Source of the DNA: an uncultured Prevotella sp.
GTDB taxonomy: Bacteria > Bacteroidota > Bacteroidia > Bacteroidales > Bacteroidaceae
Reading direction: 5' to 3'
Assembly (NCBI GenBank): GCA_900315635.1
Contig: OMZV01000001.1
Coordinates: forward strand, 1-64,000
DNA: 64,000 nt
Shown here: piece by piece, positions 1-9,939 of the stretch
Numbering within the stretch: position 1 is the stretch's first letter
How the letters are laid out: each line of letters opens with the position of its first letter
Program-made: the position numbers and the translations under genes
Notes under the pieces: model-generated
Database searches by the model: none
What the model was told of the DNA's origin: nothing
What the model saw: only the letters and a program-made list of their open reading frames with translations

Positions 1-30
1 CATATTTACATTATACCCTCTTAAATCCTA

Positions 31-173
31 CTGATAATCAAGCGCTTTCTAATCGGGTATCTTTTACGCTCTAAAAGATACCCGATTAGCTTGTAAAAGT
101 TACCCAATTAGAACGTAAAAGGTGCCCAATTGGAAAGTCATTTATGGCTAAATGGAAACTTGCTGATTATCAG
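31..173. repeat. 22-bp-period intergenic repeat element, copy A
   Basis: The element holds four units of about 18 bp. The first is inverted, and the next three are direct with their cores (GATACCC, GTTACCC, GGTGCCC) at 77, 99 and 121, exactly 22 bp apart with 4-nt variable spacers. The inverted unit and the first direct unit (TAAAAGATACCCGATTAG) form a perfect 18-bp stem with a 5-nt loop. The whole is bounded by CTGATAATCA (31-40) and its complement TGATTATCAG (164-173). It lies upstream of the aconitase promoter; the left neighbour is outside the window. I see no gene in 1-375. Confidence 0.8.
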
Positions 174-294
174 CTGTTTGCCGAATAGAGTTGTTCAATG
201 TTTCAATAGTTTGTAAATTTTGCGACAAACAGGCTTTAAATTTCACATTAATATTCATTTATCTTACGATTTGCAAAATAAATATAGAATTTAG

Positions 295-325
295 TTTGCA
301 ATTAGGAAACATTTTCGTATCTTTG
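295..325 (+). promoter_or_regulatory. Promoter of the aconitase gene
   Basis: TTTG at 295-298 and TATCTTTG at 318-325 are separated by 19 bp, matching the Bacteroidetes -33/-7 consensus. The start codon follows about 45 nt after the expected transcript start. Confidence 0.8.
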
Positions 326-375
326 CACAAAGGTTTAAAGTTTTCTATTAATTAGCTTTCAAGAAAGATAAGATT

Positions 376-2640
376 ATGGTACTTGACATTGACATGCTCC
401 GTGACTTTTATTCCTCATATTCTGAGGATGTGTCGAATGCGAAAAAGGTATTGGGTCGCCCGATGACTTACGCAGAGAAAGTCCTTTATGCTCATTTGTA
501 TGACAAGAAGGATCTCCGCACGTTCAATCGTTTGGAAGACTACGTAGACTTCCGTCCAAATCGAGTTGCCATGCAGGATGCAACCGCCCAGATGGCTTTG
601 CTCCAGTTCATGAATGCCGGTAAGGATAGGGTCGCGGTTCCTGCTACGGTTCATTGCGACCACCTTATTAAGGCTGACGTTGGTGTCGCTAAGGATTTGC
701 CGGAAGCTCGCAAGACGAACAATGAAGTCTATGATTTCCTTCAGAGTGTAAGCAAGAAATACCATATCGGATTCTGGGCTCCCGGTGCCGGAATCATCCA
801 TCAGGTCGTCTTGGAAAACTATGCCTTCCCGGGTGGAATGATGGTTGGAACCGATTCTCACACACCTAATGCAGGCGGATTGGGAATGGTGGCTATTGGC
901 GTTGGTGGTGCCGACGCTGTCGATGTGCTCACCGGACAGCCTTGGGAGTTGAAGATGCCGCGACTTATCGGTGTTCATCTTACAGGTAAGCTCAATGGCT
1001 GGGCTTCACCAAAGGATGTAATATTGTATATTCTTGGCTTGCTTACCGTGAAGGGTGGAACCAATGCCATACTTGAATATTTCGGCGATGGCGTTTCAAC
1101 ATTGTCGGCAACAGGTCGTGCTACCATTTGTAACATGGGCGCAGAGCTTGGCGCTACTTGTTCTATATTCCCGTTTGACAAGAATACAGAGGAATATCTG
1201 CGTCAGACCGGTCGTGGCGAAGTAGCCGATATGGCTCTTAAAAATGCCAAGGAACTTGAAGCTGATGCCGATGTTTATGACAGTCCTGATAAATATTATG
1301 ACCAGGTATTGGAGATAAATCTCAGTGAAATAGAACCTCACCTCAATGGTCCGTTCACTCCTGATGCTGCAACTCCGCTTAGCGAGATGAAGGCAAAAGG
1401 TCCACGTGAGGATTATCCAATGACTGTTGAGGTTGGACTGATTGGCTCATGCACTAATTCCAGCTATGAGGACCTTTCGAAAGCAGCCTCTGTTGCTCGA
1501 CAGGCAAAAGCTAAGCATTTTAAGGTTAAGGCGCAGCTCATCATCAATCCGGGCTCAGAGCAGATTTACTATACTGCAAAGCGTGACGGCATAATCGATG
1601 ACTTGGAGTCTATCGGAGGTGTTATCATGACAAATGCTTGCGGTCCTTGTATCGGACAGTGGAACCGCCATACCGATGATAACAACCGGAAGAATGCCAT
1701 AGTGACATCCTTCAACCGAAACTTCCGCCGCCGTGCCGATGGCAATCCGAATACATTTGCATTCATTGGCTCTCCGGAGTTGACTGTAGCACTGGCTATT
1801 GCCGGAAGACTTGACTTTGATCCTGCTCATGACTTGCTGGTCAATGAGGACGGAAAGGCAGTAAGACTTGACGAGCCTAAAGGCGACGTGTTCCCTCCAA
1901 AGGGATTTGACGTTGACGACAAAGGCTTCATTCCGCCAACAGAAAATACCGGTGATGTCGAAGTCATCATATCGCCTACAAGCAACAGACTTCAAAAGTT
2001 GGAGCCATTCCCGGCTTGGGACGGCAAGGATTACACGGATATGCCTTTGCTCATAAAGACGCAGGGCAAGTGTACTACCGACCATATCTCTATGGCGGGA
2101 CCATGGCTTAAATACCGTGGACACTTGGAGAATATCTCCAACAACTTGCTTATGGGTGCTGTCAATGCGTTTAATGGCGAATCGAATAAGGTTAAGGACC
2201 GTCTCGACGGACAATACAAAGAGGTAAGCTCTGCCGCCAAGGATTATAAGGCTCATGGCATAAATTCTATTGTCGTGGCTGAAGATAATTATGGCGAAGG
2301 CTCTAGCCGTGAGCATGCCGCAATGGAACCACGATTCCTCAATGTTAAGGTGGTACTTGCAAAGAGCTTTGCGCGTATCCATGAGACGAACCTTAAGAAG
2401 CAAGGAATGCTGGCTCTGACATTTGTCAACAAGGATGATTATGACAAGGTTCAGGAGGACGACTTGATAAGCGTTACCGGACTGAAGGACTTCGCTCCTG
2501 GTAGGCCGCTGACAGTTGAGTTTAAGCATGCTGATGGAAGTACCGACAACTTCCTTGCTAACCATACATACAACCAGACTCAGATAGATTGGTTTAAGGC
2601 AGGTTCGGCATTGAACTATGCCAAGAAGCACTCCAACTAG
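376..2640 (+). CDS. acn: Aconitate hydratase
   Basis: Interconverts citrate and isocitrate in the cytoplasm with a 4Fe-4S cluster. At 754 aa it has the length of the mitochondrial-type aconitase found in Bacteroidetes. Visible hallmarks are [10 protein letters not shown], the cluster cysteines in GSCTNSS and ACGPCIGQ, and [10 protein letters not shown] in the C-terminal swivel domain. The ATG is preceded by an A/G-rich leader (AAGAAAGATAAG). Citrate synthase follows on the same strand after about 120 bp, so the two probably form a citrate-forming branch. In Bacteroides, isocitrate dehydrogenase is usually clustered with these two genes; here it is not between or directly after them. Confidence 0.96.
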   Translation: MVLDIDMLRDFYSSYSEDVSNAKKVLGRPMTYAEKVLYAHLYDKKDLRTFNRLEDYVDFRPNRVAMQDATAQMALLQFMNAGKDRVAVPATVHCDHLIKADVGVAKDLPEARKTNNEVYDFLQSVSKKYHIGFWAPGAGIIHQVVLENYAFPGGMMVGTDSHTPNAGGLGMVAIGVGGADAVDVLTGQPWELKMPRLIGVHLTGKLNGWASPKDVILYILGLLTVKGGTNAILEYFGDGVSTLSATGRATICNMGAELGATCSIFPFDKNTEEYLRQTGRGEVADMALKNAKELEADADVYDSPDKYYDQVLEINLSEIEPHLNGPFTPDAATPLSEMKAKGPREDYPMTVEVGLIGSCTNSSYEDLSKAASVARQAKAKHFKVKAQLIINPGSEQIYYTAKRDGIIDDLESIGGVIMTNACGPCIGQWNRHTDDNNRKNAIVTSFNRNFRRRADGNPNTFAFIGSPELTVALAIAGRLDFDPAHDLLVNEDGKAVRLDEPKGDVFPPKGFDVDDKGFIPPTENTGDVEVIISPTSNRLQKLEPFPAWDGKDYTDMPLLIKTQGKCTTDHISMAGPWLKYRGHLENISNNLLMGAVNAFNGESNKVKDRLDGQYKEVSSAAKDYKAHGINSIVVAEDNYGEGSSREHAAMEPRFLNVKVVLAKSFARIHETNLKKQGMLALTFVNKDDYDKVQEDDLISVTGLKDFAPGRPLTVEFKHADGSTDNFLANHTYNQTQIDWFKAGSALNYAKKHSN

Positions 2641-2760
2641 GCTGTTGGCTGGCCCAGAAGGCTTTTAGCTTTTGGTCAGTGATGGTTGGCAATATGTATT
2701 TGGGATAATTTAAAGTCACCCATCTTTGTGAATAAGATGGATGAAGAGAGGAATAGCCTT

Positions 2761-4107
2761 ATGAATAAAGAATATTTGATTTATAAACTGTCTGACGAGG
2801 TAAAGAACTCCTGTAAGATTCCGAAGGAAGCGTTCACGGAGTATGGCGTGAAGCGTGGACTCCGTAATGAGGATGGTTCTGGAGTGCTAGTCGGACTGAC
2901 TAATATAGGTAATGTAGTAGGTTATGAGCGCGATGAGAATGGAGTGCCTCGTCCGTGTGAGGGAAAACTGTTCTATCGTGGCTATGAACTGAACGATTTG
3001 GTTGAGCCGTTGCTTCAGGAGAAGAGATTCGGATTCGAGGAGATTGCTTATCTCCTGTTGTCCGGTCAGCTGCCTGACAGGGAGGAGTTGGATGCTTTCA
3101 AGGAACTGCTCAATGACAATATGCCTCTCGACCATCGGACGATAGTTCATATCATTGACCTCGAGGGCAGCAACATCATGAATATTCTGGCTCGTTGTGT
3201 TCTTGAAATGTACACCTTCGACCCTAATCCTGATGACATCAGCCGTGATAACCTCATGCGCCAGTCGATAGAACTTATCGCTAAATTCCCGACTATTATT
3301 GCTTACGCATATAATATTTACAGGCACAGCGTTCATGGACGAAGCCTTCATATTCGTCACCCGAAGGAGAATCTGAGTATAGCCGAGAATTTCCTCTATA
3401 TGCTCAAGCATGACGATTACACAGAACTTGATGCCCGGATGCTCGATTTGCTGATGATTGTTCAGGCTGAGCATGGTGGAGGTAATAACTCAACGTTCAC
3501 CGTTCGTGTGACATCTTCAACCCGTACGGACACTTACTCCTCTATAGCCGCCGGTATCGGTTCGTTGAAGGGTCCGCTTCATGGTGGTGCCAATATTAAG
3601 TGTATAAACATGTTCCACCACCTGAAGGAGGCTATAAAGGACTGGAAGAATGTTGATGAACTTGATACTTACCTCAACCGAATGCTCGATAAAGAGGCGT
3701 ATGACAGGTCAGGACTTATATATGGTATAGGTCACGCCGTCTATACTCTCAGTGATCCAAGAGCGGTAGAGTTGAAAAAGCTTGCCGGAGTGCTGGCTAA
3801 GGAAAAGGGCAGGGACGAGGAGTATAATTTCCTGCGGCTTATTGAGCAGGAAGGAATAAAGTGCCTTATGGCTCACCGTAAGTCGAATAAGCCTGCATGT
3901 GCGAACCTCGACTTCTATAGCGGCTTTATATATGAGATGATAGGTTTGCCACAAGAGATTTATACGCCTATCTTTGCTATGAGCCGTATTGTTGGTTGGA
4001 CTGCTCACCGCATTGAGGAACTCAACTTCGAAGGTCGCCGGATCATTCGTCCGGCATACAAGAATATCCTCGGACAAAAGGATTACGTTCCGTTGAACGA
4101 ACGATAA
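2761..4107 (+). CDS. gltA: Citrate synthase
   Basis: Condenses oxaloacetate and acetyl-CoA to citrate. The 448-aa protein carries the catalytic histidine regions GPLHGGANIKC and IYGIGHAVYTLSDPRA and the aspartate region DFYSGFIYEMIG. An in-frame upstream ATG at 2737 and a longer reading frame from 2686 exist. I chose 2761 because its product starts MNKEYLIYKL, close to related proteins, and AGAGAGGAA lies about 10-15 nt before it. It follows aconitase and probably shares its transcript; no strong promoter is visible in the 120-bp gap. A hairpin terminator follows. Confidence 0.94.
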   Translation: MNKEYLIYKLSDEVKNSCKIPKEAFTEYGVKRGLRNEDGSGVLVGLTNIGNVVGYERDENGVPRPCEGKLFYRGYELNDLVEPLLQEKRFGFEEIAYLLLSGQLPDREELDAFKELLNDNMPLDHRTIVHIIDLEGSNIMNILARCVLEMYTFDPNPDDISRDNLMRQSIELIAKFPTIIAYAYNIYRHSVHGRSLHIRHPKENLSIAENFLYMLKHDDYTELDARMLDLLMIVQAEHGGGNNSTFTVRVTSSTRTDTYSSIAAGIGSLKGPLHGGANIKCINMFHHLKEAIKDWKNVDELDTYLNRMLDKEAYDRSGLIYGIGHAVYTLSDPRAVELKKLAGVLAKEKGRDEEYNFLRLIEQEGIKCLMAHRKSNKPACANLDFYSGFIYEMIGLPQEIYTPIFAMSRIVGWTAHRIEELNFEGRRIIRPAYKNILGQKDYVPLNER

Positions 4108-4135
4108 TATTCCATTGAATGAGTAATAAAAAAAC

Positions 4136-4162
4136 AGGGTAGGGGCACAAGCCTCTACCCTT
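4136..4162. terminator. Bidirectional terminator between gltA and the thiamine operon
   Basis: AGGGTAGGGGC, loop ACAA, then GCCTCTACCCT forms an 11-bp stem with one mismatch or wobble. On the minus strand it is followed by GTTTTTTTATT, so it ends the thiamine operon well; for gltA the tail is the weaker TTAATTATTTG. It lies between convergent genes and is the simple kind of terminator, without the 22-bp repeat element. Confidence 0.75.
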
Positions 4163-4207
4163 AATTATTTGTTGATGGTATCTTTATTGGCATTTGGTTG
4201 AATATTG

Positions 4208-4897
4208 TTATTTAGCCATTATCTTCTTTTTAAAGGTACGGAATACAAGGTATTCTCCGTCGCCATTGATCTTAAAACTGTCGGAAGTTGCCTCATTGAG
4301 AGTGCCTTCCCAAAGTTCATTGAATGGGGATGTATTCCATTTCAGTCCTTCGCTTTCCAGCCTCTTGCATCCACAGTTGAAGATACTTACTTGCTGTCCG
4401 GCAAAAGACTCAAACAGGTCTTCGCCATTGGATGGTACAAACCAACCGTAATCAGTTATCAGTGTTGGAGCTATTCCCAGGTGTTCATGGTAATATCTCA
4501 TCAATGATATATTGCCGATGGTGTGGTCTTCGCGTTTGCCTGTAGCTCCAATGTAAGCAATAGTCTTGGATGAATAGTTCTTTATAGCGAACTTTGTGGC
4601 TTTGGTTAAGTCATTGAAGTCTTGTTCGCTATAATGATGCCAGATGGCTCTGTACTTCTCTTTTAGCTCCGAGTGAAGGCTGTCGCCATCGCCAACAACG
4701 GCTGAAGGATGCAGTTGCTCTCCATTGTTTTTGTCTTTATTGTAAGCTATAACATCCTCCATCGCACTGTCACATACGACCAGAGGTGTTGTCTTCTTCA
4801 ATATCTCCAATACCACATTATTCTTAGGAAAGTCACCTGCAGCCAGAATAGCAACATCAAACCGGCTTTCCTTATCTATCAATTTTTTCTTGTCCAT
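4208..4897 (-). CDS. thiN: Thiamine pyrophosphokinase
   Basis: Transfers pyrophosphate from ATP to thiamine, making the cofactor directly. The 229-aa protein shows the family motifs AAGDFP near the N terminus, VVGDGDSL around residue 68 and the EQDFNDLTKA block around residue 90, plus GATGKREDHTIGN. It is the last gene of a TPP-riboswitch operon and starts 1 nt after the pnuT stop codon, so the two are translationally coupled. The same gene order (outer-membrane receptor, PnuT, kinase) is known for thiamine uptake in Bacteroides thetaiotaomicron, where the kinase is called Tnr3. Confidence 0.93.
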   Translation of the reverse strand: MDKKKLIDKESRFDVAILAAGDFPKNNVVLEILKKTTPLVVCDSAMEDVIAYNKDKNNGEQLHPSAVVGDGDSLHSELKEKYRAIWHHYSEQDFNDLTKATKFAIKNYSSKTIAYIGATGKREDHTIGNISLMRYYHEHLGIAPTLITDYGWFVPSNGEDLFESFAGQQVSIFNCGCKRLESEGLKWNTSPFNELWEGTLNEATSDSFKINGDGEYLVFRTFKKKIMAK

Positions 4898-4898
4898 C

Positions 4899-5501
4899 CT
4901 ACTTCACTCTATCAATTGATTCCTCCATCATTTTCTTCCACTTGAAGTATCCTGCAATGGCAATTATGACATATAAAGCATATAGACCCGCAGTGAAAGG
5001 TATACCCTTGTATACATATAGAGCTGATAATTCAGCATCAATGATGATCCACAGATACCATTGCTCAATGTATTTGCGTGCCAACCACCATAGTCCGATG
5101 ATACTTAGGGCATTGCCAAAGCTGTCGAGAACAGGCACGGTAGAGTTGGTGAAATGAATAAGAATGAGGTAAATGCCGCCCCATGCTACAATAAAGAGTA
5201 GCAGTGATGGCAAGAGCAGTGAGTGCCGAATATGTGTTATCGGCATTTCTTCTGATTGCTGGTTATGCTTCTTGCCGAACTTCCAAACGAGAAGTCCATA
5301 GATGGCAGCAAGAGTGTAATAAACTTGCATGCCAAAATCGGCATACAGTCCGGCATCCAGATATACAAAAATATAGACCACCGGCATAATTATGCCAGTG
5401 ATCCATAACCATATACTTGCTTTATATTCCTGGTAGATATATACGAGACCAATGATGGTCCCGAATATATCCAGCCAGTGTTCAGAGAGGAATTGCTCCA
5501 T
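4899..5501 (-). CDS. pnuT: PnuT, inner-membrane thiamine transporter (PnuC family)
   Basis: A 200-aa PnuC-type protein with about seven hydrophobic segments and several membrane-embedded tryptophans (WLWITG, IGLWWLARKYIEQWYLW). The family as a whole moves nicotinamide riboside, riboflavin or thiamine. Placement between a TPP-riboswitch-controlled receptor and thiamine pyrophosphokinase makes thiamine the substrate; that assignment is by context. Its start overlaps the receptor stop by one base (TAATG), indicating coupled translation. In this scheme PnuT lets thiamine equilibrate across the inner membrane and the kinase traps it as TPP. Confidence 0.9.
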   Translation of the reverse strand: MEQFLSEHWLDIFGTIIGLVYIYQEYKASIWLWITGIIMPVVYIFVYLDAGLYADFGMQVYYTLAAIYGLLVWKFGKKHNQQSEEMPITHIRHSLLLPSLLLFIVAWGGIYLILIHFTNSTVPVLDSFGNALSIIGLWWLARKYIEQWYLWIIIDAELSALYVYKGIPFTAGLYALYVIIAIAGYFKWKKMMEESIDRVK

Positions 5502-7849
5502 TAGAAGCGAAGTGTAACATTACCCATTACTGTAAATCCAGCGGCAGGGATGAATCCAATCTGATAGTAACGTGCGTCACTATCCTTCATGTTCTCCTTG
5601 TCGTATGCTGAGTAAACCCAACCTGAATTAGCGTAATGACGGTCGAAGATGTTGTTGAAGTTTACGCCAAAGACAGCCTCTTTCATTCCGATGAACTTGC
5701 GGTTGACGTTCAGTGTATAGTTCAGGCTGATGTTTGTCTGGGTGAACCAAGGCAGTGAACGGTCTTCGTTCTTTGTATTGTCGAGATACTGACGGCTTAC
5801 ATAGTTGGTGTGCCAGAGTCCCTGGAAGCCTTTGTAATGGAAATCAAGGAATCCGTTCAGGATAGCTGACGGTGAGAATGAAAGGTCAGAGTTGTCGTAG
5901 TGAATCTTGCGATAGCCAGACTTTGAATACCAGTCCTCTGCATATTCGGTGAAGTCCTTAATCTTGTTCTTCGAGAGTGCGGCATTTCCGGCAATGGTAA
6001 ACCATGACAGTGGGCTCCAGTCGGCTGTAATCTCGGCACCGAGACGATAGCTGTCGTCAATGTTTGTGGTGAGGTTCTCGCCTATATCACTCTGCATACC
6101 GGTCTGAACGAACTGACCAGTGTAGTCCATGTAATAGAGGCTTGCACCTGCGTGCCAGTTATTGCCAGTGTACTGATAGCCAAGCTCGATATCCATAAGG
6201 CGCTCTGGGCTTGGTGCTGGATAGTTGCCATTGTCGGTGAAGTTGTTACGCTCAGGCTCACGGTTTGCGTATGCTATAGAAGCGTATGCCTTATGACCGT
6301 CCTTGTGGAAGCTAAGACCTGCTTTAGGGTTAACGAAGAAGTAGTTCTTGTTGATGGTCAGCATTTGGTTGCTGTATGTTCCATCTTCTTTCTTATAGAA
6401 CTTGTCGTTATAACCTGTTGTCTTGTAACGGACATAACGGAACTGAACATCAGCAAATGCATCGAAGTAATCATTGAGGTGATGGGTGGCTTTCAAGAAT
6501 GTGCTGTAGTCATCCTTATGTGCGTCGGAGTTGTAGTACATGTAGTTCTGACCATTAGGACGGAACTTTGCTTCTACAGCTTCGTTAGCAATGTAAGTGA
6601 GGTATCCGAAGTGGTTGCCACGGAACTGCTGGAGGTTTACTCCTCCGATAACATCCCACTTCTCATCTTTGTAGTTAACATTATAAACAAGTCCGTAGGT
6701 GTGCTGGCTAAGTCCCTTCTTGCGGATGAAGTCTGTGCGCTTAACCTGGTTGCCATCAGCATCATAGTAGGTAAGACCGAACTTTGAAAGTTTGTAGTTA
6801 GGACGGAACTCACTGTAATAACCATAACCGTATGTATAGTGAAGGGCTATGTTGTGAGTCCAGTGCTTGCTTGGCTTCCAAACTCCGGAGAGGATATTGT
6901 GGTCCTGATAGAAGTTATCAGTTGTCTTTTTCCAATAACTGCCATCACGAAGCTGATAACGATGAGTAGTTACATTGCCGTTGTCATCGATGTCCATGCC
7001 CTCGTAAAGGGAGTTGAACTTACCGAGTCCCATCTTATACATATCATTATAAGTGCGTACTCCGTAGTTCATAAGGGATACGTTGTCATTGCCGGCTGTA
7101 ACACCGCTCCATGCCAGACCAGTCTTCTCGAAGTTACCTACGTTCTTATAGCTGATAGAGAACTTGTCGCCATAGTAAGTCAGAGCGCCGAGGTATGATC
7201 CGCTACGTCCTTCAGTTCCATGAACATAACCGTCTGTTGATGTCTCGTGGTAAGCACCATTGAACACCCAGTGGTTCTTAAGTAAGCCTGTTGAGAAGCT
7301 AGCTCCGGCATTGTATGTGTTATAGCTTCCGTAGCTTCCTGTAAGCTCCAGACTTGGAATCAGGCTTGGTTCAGCTGTACCTAAAGAGATTGTTCCGCCA
7401 AAAGCACCGTCACCATTGGTTGATGTACCAATACCACGCTGTATCTGAACAGAACCAAGCAGGGCTGCGTATGAGTTCATATTTGCCCAGAACACGGTCT
7501 GATCCTCAGGAGAGTTCAGTGCAACTCCATCAAGAGTTACATTTATTCTTGAACCTGCTGCGCCACGGACACGCATGTAAGCTGTTCCGGTTCCAAGTCC
7601 ATTCTCACCCCATGCCAGGATACCCGGAGTGCGGGCAAGCAGATAAGGTAGTTCAAGTCCAGTCTTTGAGAAGTTCTGCAAATCAGACTTCTTGATGTTC
7701 GCCACTGCGAACGGTGCATTCTCAGGCGCACGGACAGCTTTTACGACAACCTCTTTCAGCTTTTGAGCCTTCAGTGTGTCGACACTTTCCTGCGCACTCG
7801 CTCCAACAACAGTTAACAATGTTGCTGTTAAGAGTACAATCTTTTTCAT
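5501..7849 (-). CDS. TonB-dependent outer-membrane receptor for thiamine
   Basis: The 782-aa protein starts with a signal peptide (MKKIVLLTATLLTVVGASAQ), followed by a plug domain from about residue 30 to 160 (ARTPGILAWGENGLGTGTAYMRVRGAAGSR) and a long aromatic-rich beta barrel ending in the C-terminal phenylalanine (VTLRF) typical of outer-membrane proteins. It should import thiamine or its phosphates using TonB energy. The TPP riboswitch directly upstream and the pnuT-kinase genes downstream fix the substrate class; receptor specificity cannot be read from sequence alone. The equivalent B. thetaiotaomicron protein is called OMthi. Confidence 0.92.
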   Translation of the reverse strand: MKKIVLLTATLLTVVGASAQESVDTLKAQKLKEVVVKAVRAPENAPFAVANIKKSDLQNFSKTGLELPYLLARTPGILAWGENGLGTGTAYMRVRGAAGSRINVTLDGVALNSPEDQTVFWANMNSYAALLGSVQIQRGIGTSTNGDGAFGGTISLGTAEPSLIPSLELTGSYGSYNTYNAGASFSTGLLKNHWVFNGAYHETSTDGYVHGTEGRSGSYLGALTYYGDKFSISYKNVGNFEKTGLAWSGVTAGNDNVSLMNYGVRTYNDMYKMGLGKFNSLYEGMDIDDNGNVTTHRYQLRDGSYWKKTTDNFYQDHNILSGVWKPSKHWTHNIALHYTYGYGYYSEFRPNYKLSKFGLTYYDADGNQVKRTDFIRKKGLSQHTYGLVYNVNYKDEKWDVIGGVNLQQFRGNHFGYLTYIANEAVEAKFRPNGQNYMYYNSDAHKDDYSTFLKATHHLNDYFDAFADVQFRYVRYKTTGYNDKFYKKEDGTYSNQMLTINKNYFFVNPKAGLSFHKDGHKAYASIAYANREPERNNFTDNGNYPAPSPERLMDIELGYQYTGNNWHAGASLYYMDYTGQFVQTGMQSDIGENLTTNIDDSYRLGAEITADWSPLSWFTIAGNAALSKNKIKDFTEYAEDWYSKSGYRKIHYDNSDLSFSPSAILNGFLDFHYKGFQGLWHTNYVSRQYLDNTKNEDRSLPWFTQTNISLNYTLNVNRKFIGMKEAVFGVNFNNIFDRHYANSGWVYSAYDKENMKDSDARYYQIGFIPAAGFTVMGNVTLRF

Positions 7850-7887
7850 TGTTACCTCAAATTTTTAATAATAAACTAAAGGGATTT

Positions 7888-7970
7888 GTATCCTACCTAC
7901 GCCGGCATTGTCCGGATCAGGTTATAGGGTATGTTCTCAGCAAGGCCAAAAAACCAAGCACCCCTTAGAA
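7888..7970 (-). promoter_or_regulatory. TPP (THI-box) riboswitch
   Basis: Read on the minus strand it shows the conserved pieces in order: GGGGTGCTTGG, GCTGAGA, ACCTGATCCGGA and AATGCCGGCGTAGGTAG. These are the P3/P5 thiamine-pyrophosphate-binding elements. It lies in the 5' leader of the receptor gene, about 40 nt before its ATG, and should switch the three-gene operon off when TPP is abundant. The short distance to the ATG suggests control of translation initiation; I see no clear intrinsic terminator between them. Confidence 0.95.
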
Positions 7971-7990
7971 AGCATTCTGCTTTCCGTGTG

Positions 7991-8021
7991 CAAAGGTACT
8001 ACTAAAAAAAGAAAAGACAAA
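7991..8021 (-). promoter_or_regulatory. Promoter of the thiamine operon
   Basis: Minus strand TTTG (8018-8021) and TACCTTTG (7991-7998) with 19 bp between them. The transcript would begin about 15 nt before the riboswitch. Confidence 0.85.
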
Positions 8022-8058
8022 GTAAAAGAGCAAAAAATAGAATATCTCACATAGAAAG

Positions 8059-8105
8059 AAAATCCCCACCAGGTTTCCTTTTGGGAAAGGCTTGGTGGGG
8101 ATTTT
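8059..8105 (-). terminator. Terminator after fumarase
   Basis: AAAATCCCCACCA pairs with TGGTGGGGATTTT, a 13-bp stem with the loop between 8072 and 8092. It lies just past the fumarase stop codon. The A and T ends would allow it to work in both directions. Confidence 0.8.
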
Positions 8106-8130
8106 AAGCAACTTGTTGGGGAGTTTTTTA

Positions 8131-9789
8131 TTACTTATTGCAAGTCTTGCAAGGAGTCCAAGGCTTGAGTTCCTTGAAGAAATCATGACCCTTATCATCG
8201 ACAAGGATGAATGCAGGGAAGTCCTTAACAGTTATCTTCCAGATTGCTTCCATGCCGAGTTCTGGATATTCAACGCACTCAATGCTGGTGATGCACTCCT
8301 TTGAAAGAACAGCGGCAATACCACCAATAGTACCAAGATAGAAACCACCATGCTTCTTGCAGGCGTCGGTAACAACCTGTGTACGGTTACCCTTGGCAAT
8401 CATTACCAGTGAACCACCGTGATCCTGGAACTCATCAACATACGGATCCATACGGTTAGCAGTTGTAGGACCCATCGAACCGCAAGGATAGCCTTCTGGA
8501 GTCTTTGCTGGTCCTGCATAGAGGATAGGATGATCCTTGAAGTACTGTGGAAGATCCTCACCTGCGTCAAGACGAGCCTTCAGCTTAGCGTGTGCAATAT
8601 CACGTGCAACGATGATTGTACCATTGAGGCTTACACGTGTAGAGACAGGATACTTTGTGAGTTCAGCAAGAACAGCGTCGATACCCTTGTCGAGGTCGAT
8701 CTCAACGCCCTTGCCGCCTTCGCCCGGACGACGATACTCCTCAGGAATAAGCTCGCCAGGATTGTCATCCATCTTCTCAAGCCAGATACCATCCTCGTTG
8801 ATCTTTGCCTTGATGTTACGATCGGCAGAGCAAGAAACTCCAAGACCGATTGGGCAGCTAGCACCGTGACGAGGCAGACGAATAACACGAATGTCATGAG
8901 CAAAGCACTTGCCACCGAACTGAGCACCGAGTCCAATCTCATGAGCCTTTTCAAGAAGTTTAGCCTCAAGGTCGAGGTCACGGAAAGCACGACCGGTCTC
9001 ATCACCTGATGTAGGCAGACCATCGTAGTACTTGATACTTCCGAGCTTAACCGTGAGGAGGTTACGCTCAGCTGATGTACCGCCGATAACGAAGCAGATG
9101 TGGTAAGGAGGGCAAGCAGCTGTTCCGAGACTCTTCATCTTCTCAACGAGGAATGGAAGAAGAGTACCTTCGTTCTGAATGGTAGCCTTTGTCATAGGGT
9201 AGAAGTAAGTCTTGTTGGCTGAGCCACCACCCTTAGCAACCATGATGAAGCGATACTCAGCACCCTCTGTTGCCTCGATGTCGATCTGTGCAGGGAGGTT
9301 GCAACGGGTGTTTACTTCCTCATACATTGTCAGAGGAGCGTTCTGGGAGTAGCGGAGATTGTCCTGTGTGTAGGTGTTGAACACACCACGAGATAGAGCT
9401 TCCTCATCGTCGAAGCCTGTCCAAACCTGCTGTCCTTTCTCTCCGTGGATAATAGCGGTACCGGTGTCCTGACAGAAAGGAAGAACTCCCTTTACTGCTG
9501 TCTCGGCATTGCGGAGGAACTGAAGAGCTACATACTTATCGTTCTCCGAAGCCTCTGGGTCGTGGAGGATAGCAGCCACTTGCTTGTTGTGGGCACGGCG
9601 GAGCATGAACTCACAATCGTGGAAAGCCTGCTGAGCAAGAAGAGTCAGAGCCTCTTTGCTCACCTTCAGGATTTTCTTTCCTTCAAATTCGCTTACTGAA
9701 ACGCCTTCCTTTGTCAACAAGCGGTACTCTGTTGTGTCTTTTCCCGTCTGGAACATTGGCGCATACTTAAATTCAACGTTCTTAGCCAT
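8131..9789 (-). CDS. fumA: Fumarate hydratase, class I (4Fe-4S)
   Basis: Interconverts fumarate and malate with an oxygen-sensitive 4Fe-4S cluster. The 552-aa single chain joins the alpha and beta parts. Cluster cysteines are in LPFCQDTGT (Cys about 106), [16 protein letters not shown] and further downstream; [16 protein letters not shown] marks the beta domain. It ends in PCKTCNK. In fermentative Bacteroidales the enzyme works mainly towards fumarate for respiration-linked succinate formation. No TAnnTTTG promoter is evident directly upstream, where a long inverted repeat sits (9801-9929), so it may be read from the M16 peptidase transcript or from an atypical promoter. Confidence 0.95.
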   Translation of the reverse strand: MAKNVEFKYAPMFQTGKDTTEYRLLTKEGVSVSEFEGKKILKVSKEALTLLAQQAFHDCEFMLRRAHNKQVAAILHDPEASENDKYVALQFLRNAETAVKGVLPFCQDTGTAIIHGEKGQQVWTGFDDEEALSRGVFNTYTQDNLRYSQNAPLTMYEEVNTRCNLPAQIDIEATEGAEYRFIMVAKGGGSANKTYFYPMTKATIQNEGTLLPFLVEKMKSLGTAACPPYHICFVIGGTSAERNLLTVKLGSIKYYDGLPTSGDETGRAFRDLDLEAKLLEKAHEIGLGAQFGGKCFAHDIRVIRLPRHGASCPIGLGVSCSADRNIKAKINEDGIWLEKMDDNPGELIPEEYRRPGEGGKGVEIDLDKGIDAVLAELTKYPVSTRVSLNGTIIVARDIAHAKLKARLDAGEDLPQYFKDHPILYAGPAKTPEGYPCGSMGPTTANRMDPYVDEFQDHGGSLVMIAKGNRTQVVTDACKKHGGFYLGTIGGIAAVLSKECITSIECVEYPELGMEAIWKITVKDFPAFILVDDKGHDFFKELKPWTPCKTCNK

Positions 9790-9800
9790 AATGTTTTCTT

Positions 9801-9929
9801 AAAGGTAAAAAGGTAAAAAAGTAAAACTTCTTGCTTCTTTGTCTTTTACCAAATTAATTGATATATGTTAGTTATTCCTTTCATGTTTTAAAGGTAAAAG
9901 GCATTTTACTTTTTTACCTTTTTACCTTT
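9801..9929. repeat. Perfect 26-bp inverted repeat with an 8-9-bp internal period
   Basis: The arm at 9801-9826 is built from AGGTAAAA-type units, and its exact reverse complement is at 9904-9929; 77 bp lie between. A third, partial copy (AAAGGTAAAAGG) is at 9890-9901. The unit lies between the M16 peptidase stop and the fumarase start, reaching within 12 bp of the fumarase ATG. It could fold as a large hairpin in mRNA, or be a small non-coding mobile element with terminal inverted repeats. I see no clear target duplication. Confidence 0.8.
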
Positions 9930-9939
9930 TTGCTTTTGA

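Noticed and set aside
1555-2631. Long minus-strand open frame (358 codons) opposite aconitase
   Set aside because: It lies wholly inside a well-conserved gene, has no promoter and its product has no recognisable features.
9801-9929. Insertion sequence with transposase
   Set aside because: Only 129 bp with no coding capacity; at most a non-autonomous element.
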